Shown here in pieces: positions 7,491 through 10,387 of a DNA stretch of 10,387 nt (position 1 is the first letter of the stretch; each line of letters starts with the position of its first letter). This DNA is from Gammaproteobacteria bacterium (GTDB lineage Bacteria > Pseudomonadota > Gammaproteobacteria > Arenicellales > Arenicellaceae), in contig JAUHZM010000086.1 in NCBI GenBank assembly GCA_030426005.1, forward strand, positions 1-10,387, in the 5' to 3' direction. Position numbers and translations under genes: made by a program. Below the pieces are notes generated by a model, which was not told where the DNA came from, ran no database searches, and worked only from the letters and a program-made list of their open reading frames with translations.

Positions 7491-8234
7491 TTACGAAATG
7501 CGACGGAAAGTCATCAAACCACCAGCAAGCATTAAGGCAGCTAAACTAGCGATCAACCATGCAAACTGATTTGACGCAGTCGCAGGAAGTACCACTGGCT
7601 CTTCAGTCACAGGTTCGTCGTTTGCTTCCATTTCGCCATTCGCGTCAGCAATTGCTTCTTCTTCGGTTTGACCTTCTTGTACTAATACAAAACCTTGTAC
7701 AGTTTCTTGGTACTTGAAGTTCGCTGTGTCACCAATCAACAAGTCTTCGATCTCTACGAATTTACCGTTACGGCTAATCGTTACACCTTCAGGCACATTG
7801 ATTGTACGACGGTTTGTCTTACCTTCAGGGCGAATAGTGATAGTGCGTTTTGCCGGACGTGTTCCAACAACTTCACCGGTAATGGTGTAATGGTCTTCGA
7901 ATTCAATTGGGATGATTTCCACGGTCGCGTTTGCATCGGCTGTGGCGAAGCTGCCCAACTCTCGGCCACGGTCTGTGTCGTTAAATACCAAATCTACTGC
8001 TTGGCCACGACGAATGTCGCTGAACTCAATTGCACCACTATTGCTTTTGAGCTCGGTGTTGTTGCCAACAAAATACGTATTGCGCTGGCCTGTGGTGTCG
8101 TCACGAACCGTGATGGTCTGGTAAGTATCGTTAGTACTTACCACAACACCCGAGGTCGTGGTCTGTTGCGCTTGTGCGATGCCAGCAAATACCACCAGCA
8201 ACAAAGAAATAGCGAGTCGTGTAATGTGTTTCAT
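7491..8234 (-). CDS. Secreted sortase substrate with LPATA sorting signal and duplicated beta-rich domain
   Basis: A 247-residue protein not recognised as a named family. A signal peptide is cleaved probably after AQA (residue 22). Two similar beta-rich units follow, about 28-100 and 118-186. Each opens with a G-V/E-VV strand (SGVVVST, TGEVVGT), then a TIT strand (QTITVRD, RTITIRP), then a pattern ending in a hydrophobic-D-I/L...G segment (FSDIRRGQAVDL, IEDLLIGDTANF). This resembles the small beta-barrel repeats of DUF5666-like proteins (inference). An acidic linker (187-214) leads to LPATA (216-220), a hydrophobic stretch (about 223-241) and a basic tail FRRIS, which is a complete cell-wall-type sorting signal. 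The LPxTA form fits class D-type sortases, and a sortase is encoded immediately downstream. No cysteines. Surface location is likely, but the anchoring acceptor in a Gram-negative cell is unknown. Confidence 0.82.
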   Translation of the reverse strand: MKHITRLAISLLLVVFAGIAQAQQTTTSGVVVSTNDTYQTITVRDDTTGQRNTYFVGNNTELKSNSGAIEFSDIRRGQAVDLVFNDTDRGRELGSFATADANATVEIIPIEFEDHYTITGEVVGTRPAKRTITIRPEGKTNRRTINVPEGVTISRNGKFVEIEDLLIGDTANFKYQETVQGFVLVQEGQTEEEAIADANGEMEANDEPVTEEPVVLPATASNQFAWLIASLAALMLAGGLMTFRRIS

Positions 8235-8420
8235 TAGATTCTCATTTTATATGGTTAAAAGGTTAGCCAGATTGCGTGTCGATTTGCTCTTCAATCAACC
8301 TGGCTCGTTATGCAAGTTTGACTTGCGTCGGAATCCGGTGAGCAATTAGGGTGCCAACTTGGGTTTCTGGATTTTTGAAACCGGTAAGTGGTTGAATTTA
8401 ATCAGACTAAGGTGGCGTCG
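8235..8420. promoter_or_regulatory. Upstream region of the sortase operon with two inverted repeats
   Basis: No gene is seen. It must contain the leftward promoter of the substrate-sortase operon, but no convincing -35/-10 pair was found; TATAAA on the minus strand lies too near the start codon to be sure of. GCAAGT-ttg-ACTTGC (8312-8326) is a perfect 6-base-arm inverted repeat suited to a dimeric regulator. GGTTTC/GAAACC (8362-8367 and 8377-8382) forms a second 6-base stem with a 9-base loop. The Shine-Dalgarno sequence before the substrate gene is modest (GAGAA on the minus strand). Confidence 0.4.
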
Positions 8421-8449
8421 TTGGTTGGCGTGAGGTGGTGACGTATAAT
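8421..8449 (+). promoter_or_regulatory. Upstream sigma-70 promoter towards ahcY
   Basis: TTGGTT (8421-8426) and a perfect TATAAT (8444-8449) are 17 bases apart, so transcription would start near 8456. The -10 region, GGTGACGTATAATCG (8437-8451), is almost the same as that of the second promoter 160 bases downstream. Its transcript would begin with the foldable element at 8489-8550 and could read on through the SAH riboswitch into ahcY. Confidence 0.5.
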
Positions 8450-8488
8450 CGAGAGACACGTTTCGACGCAGGGTGGTTTTGTGCATAT

Positions 8489-8550
8489 ACCCCAAGATCG
8501 GGGTTTATCCCCCAATGGGTGGAAAGCGCAAAAGTGCGACCATAAACCCC
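8489..8550 (+). other. Foldable element between the two promoters, possible structured RNA
   Basis: GGGGTTTAT (8500-8508) pairs perfectly with ATAAACCCC (8542-8550), enclosing two small hairpins: CCC/GGG (8510-8512 and 8517-8519, loop CAAT) and CGCA/TGCG (8527-8530 and 8535-8538, loop AAAG). Together these make a possible three-way junction. The GGGGT part can instead pair with ACCCC at 8489-8493, so two exclusive folds exist. No T-run follows on either strand, so it does not look like a terminator. No known RNA family was recognised; it could also be a DNA-level operator array. Confidence 0.35.
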
Positions 8551-8580
8551 ATAAATGACGGCTAATTCGTGGCTTTTGAC

Positions 8581-8609
8581 TAGAAATTCACCAATTCGGT
8601 GACTATAAT
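8581..8609 (+). promoter_or_regulatory. Promoter of ahcY, just before the riboswitch
   Basis: A perfect TATAAT at 8604-8609 with TAGAAA (8581-8586, four of six -35 bases) 17 bases upstream. Transcription would start near 8616, a few bases before the riboswitch P1 stem at 8620. The core GGTGACTATAATCG (8598-8611) repeats that of the upstream promoter. Confidence 0.6.
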
Positions 8610-8619
8610 CGCGCTCTAC

Positions 8620-8739
8620 GTGCTTGAGGAGCGTTGCAACGGGGTCCTCCCGTCAGGCTCAAGCACCACTTATTGTTTCCTCATGCAGTCTAAACAGTGC
8701 ATTGAGTAGAGGCCCCAAGTGCAAACTGCAACGGCGCTC
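8620..8739 (+). ncRNA. S-adenosylhomocysteine (SAH) riboswitch
   Basis: This leader matches the SAH riboswitch class, which senses S-adenosylhomocysteine and turns on its recycling genes. P1 is a perfect 9-base-pair stem (8620-8628 with 8658-8666). It encloses the conserved GAGGAGCGTTGCAAC and GTCAGGCTC segments, and P2 pairs ACGGG with CCCGT (8639-8643 and 8649-8653). The conserved 3' segment GCAACGGCGCTC (8728-8739) can pair back to GAGCG and TTGC (8628-8636) as the pseudoknot. The variable region between them holds a stem of CTCATGCA (8680-8687) with TGCATTGAG (8698-8706), one base bulged. It sits 45 bases before ahcY, the expected target. A short T-run (8741-8745) follows the pseudoknot strand, but a full terminator is not evident, so control may be translational. 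Confidence 0.92.
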
Positions 8740-8784
8740 ATTTTTCGTTAACTTTAATTCTTACTTAAGAACAGGAGATGAAAG

Positions 8785-10203
8785 ATGAGTGCAAATCCAT
8801 CGAATCCCGAATTTACCGACTATTTGATCAAAGACATCAACTTGGCTGATTTTGGCCGCAAAGAAATTGCGATTGCCGAAACCGAGATGCCGGGTTTGAT
8901 CTCCATCCGCGAAGAGTATCGTGCTGAGCAGCCATTAAAGGGCGCAAAAATTACCGGCTCATTGCACATGACGATTCAAACCGCCGTGTTGATTGAGACA
9001 TTGGTCGCCCTAGGTGCCGAAGTACGTTGGGCATCGTGCAATATTTATTCCACTCAGGATCACGCTGCGGCGGCGATTGCAGCTCAAAACATTCCGGTTT
9101 TCGCGGTTAAAGGCGAGACCTTGGACGAGTACTGGGACTACACACACCGCATCATGGATTGGCCCGGCGACACCGGCCCGAACATGATTCTGGACGACGG
9201 TGGTGATGCCACAATGTTGTTGATCTTGGGTGCAAAAGCCGAGAAAGACATTTCTGTGTTAGACAAGCCAGGCAGTGAAGAAGAAGTGTGTCTGTTTGCC
9301 GCCATTAAGAAAACACTGGCGAAAGACAATACCTGGTACTCACGTCGTTTAGCTGGCGTTCAAGGTGTGACCGAAGAAACCACCACCGGCGTGGCGCGTT
9401 TGTACAAAATGGTCAAAGACGGTGTATTGCCGTTCCCAGCCATCAACGTAAACGACTCGGTTACCAAGTCCAAGTTCGATAACTTGTATGGCTGCCGCGA
9501 GTCATTGGTTGACTCCATCAAGCGTGCGACTGACGTAATGATCGCCGGTAAAACTGCTGTGGTTTGTGGTTATGGTGACGTGGGCAAAGGTTCAGCTGCG
9601 TCATTGCGTGGCCTGGGTGCCATCGTTAAAGTGACTGAGATCGACCCAATCTGTGCGCTGCAAGCGGCGATGGAAGGGTATCAAGTTGTGACCTTGGAAG
9701 AAGCCGTGGCGGATGCCGATATCTTTGTTACCACCACCGGTAACTACAATATCATCCGTCGTGAGCACATGGACGCCATGAAAGATCAGGCGATTGTGTG
9801 CAACATCGGTCACTTCGACAACGAAATCGACGTTGCCAGCCTGGCAGATTGCCAATGGGACAATATTAAAGATCAAGTGGATCACGTGATCTTCCCAGAC
9901 GGCAAGCGCATCATCTTGTTGGCCAAAGGCCGTTTGGTGAACCTGGGTTGTGCTACAGGTCACCCAAGTTTCGTGATGTCGAACTCATTCACCAACCAGA
10001 CCTTGGCGCAAATCGAATTGTGGACTAAAGGCGACGAGTACAATAACGATGTGTACATCTTGCCGAAACATCTGGACGAGAAAGTAGCACGCTTACACCT
10101 AGAAAAAATTGGTGCCAAGTTGACTACCCTGACTCAAGACCAAGCCGACTACATCAATGTGGCGGTTGAAGGTCCGTATAAGTCAGATCACTATCGCTAC
10201 TAA
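8785..10203 (+). CDS. ahcY: S-adenosyl-L-homocysteine hydrolase
   Basis: A 472-residue NAD-dependent enzyme that reversibly splits S-adenosylhomocysteine into adenosine and homocysteine in the cytoplasm, relieving inhibition of methyltransferases. Substrate-domain motif STQDHAAAAIA includes Asp92 and His93; SVTKSKFDN includes Lys228 and Asp232; the NAD-binding loop is CGYGDVGKG (261-269); GHFDNEID and ATGHPSFVMSNSF follow; and the C-terminus is the family hallmark KSDHYRY, whose Lys and Tyr reach the neighbouring subunit's cofactor. Length fits the longer bacterial form with an insertion in the catalytic domain. AGGAG at 8773-8777 with 7 bases of spacing fixes the start. It is preceded by the SAH riboswitch, so expression should rise with SAH, and is followed by metF on the same strand. 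Confidence 0.98.
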   Translation: MSANPSNPEFTDYLIKDINLADFGRKEIAIAETEMPGLISIREEYRAEQPLKGAKITGSLHMTIQTAVLIETLVALGAEVRWASCNIYSTQDHAAAAIAAQNIPVFAVKGETLDEYWDYTHRIMDWPGDTGPNMILDDGGDATMLLILGAKAEKDISVLDKPGSEEEVCLFAAIKKTLAKDNTWYSRRLAGVQGVTEETTTGVARLYKMVKDGVLPFPAINVNDSVTKSKFDNLYGCRESLVDSIKRATDVMIAGKTAVVCGYGDVGKGSAASLRGLGAIVKVTEIDPICALQAAMEGYQVVTLEEAVADADIFVTTTGNYNIIRREHMDAMKDQAIVCNIGHFDNEIDVASLADCQWDNIKDQVDHVIFPDGKRIILLAKGRLVNLGCATGHPSFVMSNSFTNQTLAQIELWTKGDEYNNDVYILPKHLDEKVARLHLEKIGAKLTTLTQDQADYINVAVEGPYKSDHYRY

Positions 10204-10290
10204 TCCAACCCAGACCTGTTGGGTCCACATGGACGCGTTGCGGCCGGCTAATGGCAAGTCGCAACGTGACGTGGGCCTGGGAGTAACCCC
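10204..10290 (+). promoter_or_regulatory. Structured ahcY-metF intergenic segment
   Basis: The 87 bases can fold twice. A small hairpin pairs CCAAC (10205-10209) with GTTGG (10218-10222). A larger one has a perfect 7-base-pair stem CGTTGCG/CGCAACG (10236-10242 and 10260-10266) that extends imperfectly outwards to CCAC/GTGG (10225-10228 and 10271-10274), with GCC/GGC inside the loop. No T-run follows, so it is not a classical terminator. A Shine-Dalgarno sequence GGGAG (10279-10283) lies 7 bases before metF and just outside the stem. Confidence 0.4.
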
Positions 10291-10387
10291 ATGAGCAAGA
10301 CCCCTGAACTCAGTTTTGAGTTTTTTCCCCCGCGTACTGAGAAGGGTGTGGCCACCCTGAACCGCGTGCACGCTGAACTGGCTCGCT
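10291..10387 (+). CDS. metF: 5,10-methylenetetrahydrofolate reductase, N-terminal fragment (runs off the right edge)
   Basis: The first 32 codons of a gene cut by the window end. The opening SKTPELSFEFFPPRTEKG carries the MetF hallmark SFEFFPPRT, whose Glu corresponds to the catalytic Glu28 of E. coli MetF. MetF is a flavoprotein that reduces methylene-tetrahydrofolate to methyl-tetrahydrofolate, the methyl donor for remaking methionine from the homocysteine that AhcY releases. The ATG has a good GGGAG site 7 bases upstream. It follows ahcY on the same strand after 87 bases, so co-expression under the SAH riboswitch is likely. Confidence 0.88.
   Translation, partial: MSKTPELSFEFFPPRTEKGVATLNRVHAELAR

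Noticed and set aside
7695..8237. Long plus-strand ORF (180 codons) opposite the sortase substrate gene
   Set aside because: It lies antisense to a gene with a clear signal peptide and sorting signal. Its translation is rich in Cys and Val with no domain pattern, so it is a shadow frame.
8500..8550. The 9-base-pair stem as a rho-independent terminator
   Set aside because: No run of T follows it on either strand and its loop is 33 bases, which does not fit an intrinsic terminator.
8576..8581. TTGACT as the -35 box of the ahcY promoter
   Set aside because: It is 22 bases from TATAAT at 8604, too far for sigma-70; TAGAAA at 8581 has the correct 17-base spacing.
9601..9963. Minus-strand ORF inside ahcY
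   Set aside because: It is entirely antisense to the conserved NAD-binding region of ahcY, with no ribosome binding site or recognisable motif.
1..10387. CRISPR arrays, insertion sequences, tRNA or rRNA genes
   Set aside because: No spaced direct repeats, transposase-like frames, terminal inverted repeats or tRNA-like cloverleaf segments were seen.

Overview
The window looks like part of a Gram-negative gammaproteobacterial chromosome. Evidence for this is an outer-membrane-directed LolA-like protein, a xanthomonadin/aryl-polyene type gene set, an S-adenosylhomocysteine (SAH) riboswitch of the beta/gammaproteobacterial kind, and an ahcY-metF gene order. The sequence does not fix the genus. 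Every function below is read from motifs and context; no database search was possible.

Positions 1-6700 are one end of an aryl polyene (xanthomonadin-like) pigment cluster around a divergent control region at about 4706-4984. Leftward (minus strand) run a XanB2-like chorismatase, a lysophospholipid-type acyltransferase, an acyl carrier protein (ACP), a hotdog thioesterase, a LolA-like periplasmic carrier and an MMPL-family exporter that runs off the left edge. Rightward (plus strand) run a second ACP and a stand-alone acyl-AMP ligase. Inferred flow: the chorismatase makes a hydroxybenzoate starter, the ligase loads it on an ACP, polyketide-type enzymes outside the window extend it, the acyltransferase and thioesterase hand it on, and MMPL plus LolA move the product towards the outer membrane. 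The ketosynthases, ketoreductase and dehydratases are absent here and presumably lie left of position 1.

Positions 6746-8234 (minus strand) hold a two-gene operon: a secreted protein with a duplicated beta-rich domain and a C-terminal LPATA sorting signal, followed by a sortase with an intact His/Cys/Arg set. A dedicated sortase-substrate pair is uncommon and poorly understood in Gram-negative bacteria, and this is the most unusual part of the window.

Positions 8235-8784 are a 550-base intergenic region. It holds palindromes upstream of the sortase operon, two plus-strand promoters sharing an almost identical core, an unexplained foldable element between them, and an SAH riboswitch. These lead into ahcY (8785-10203) and the start of metF (10291 to the right edge), the methyl-cycle genes. 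The 87 bases between ahcY and metF also fold into hairpins.
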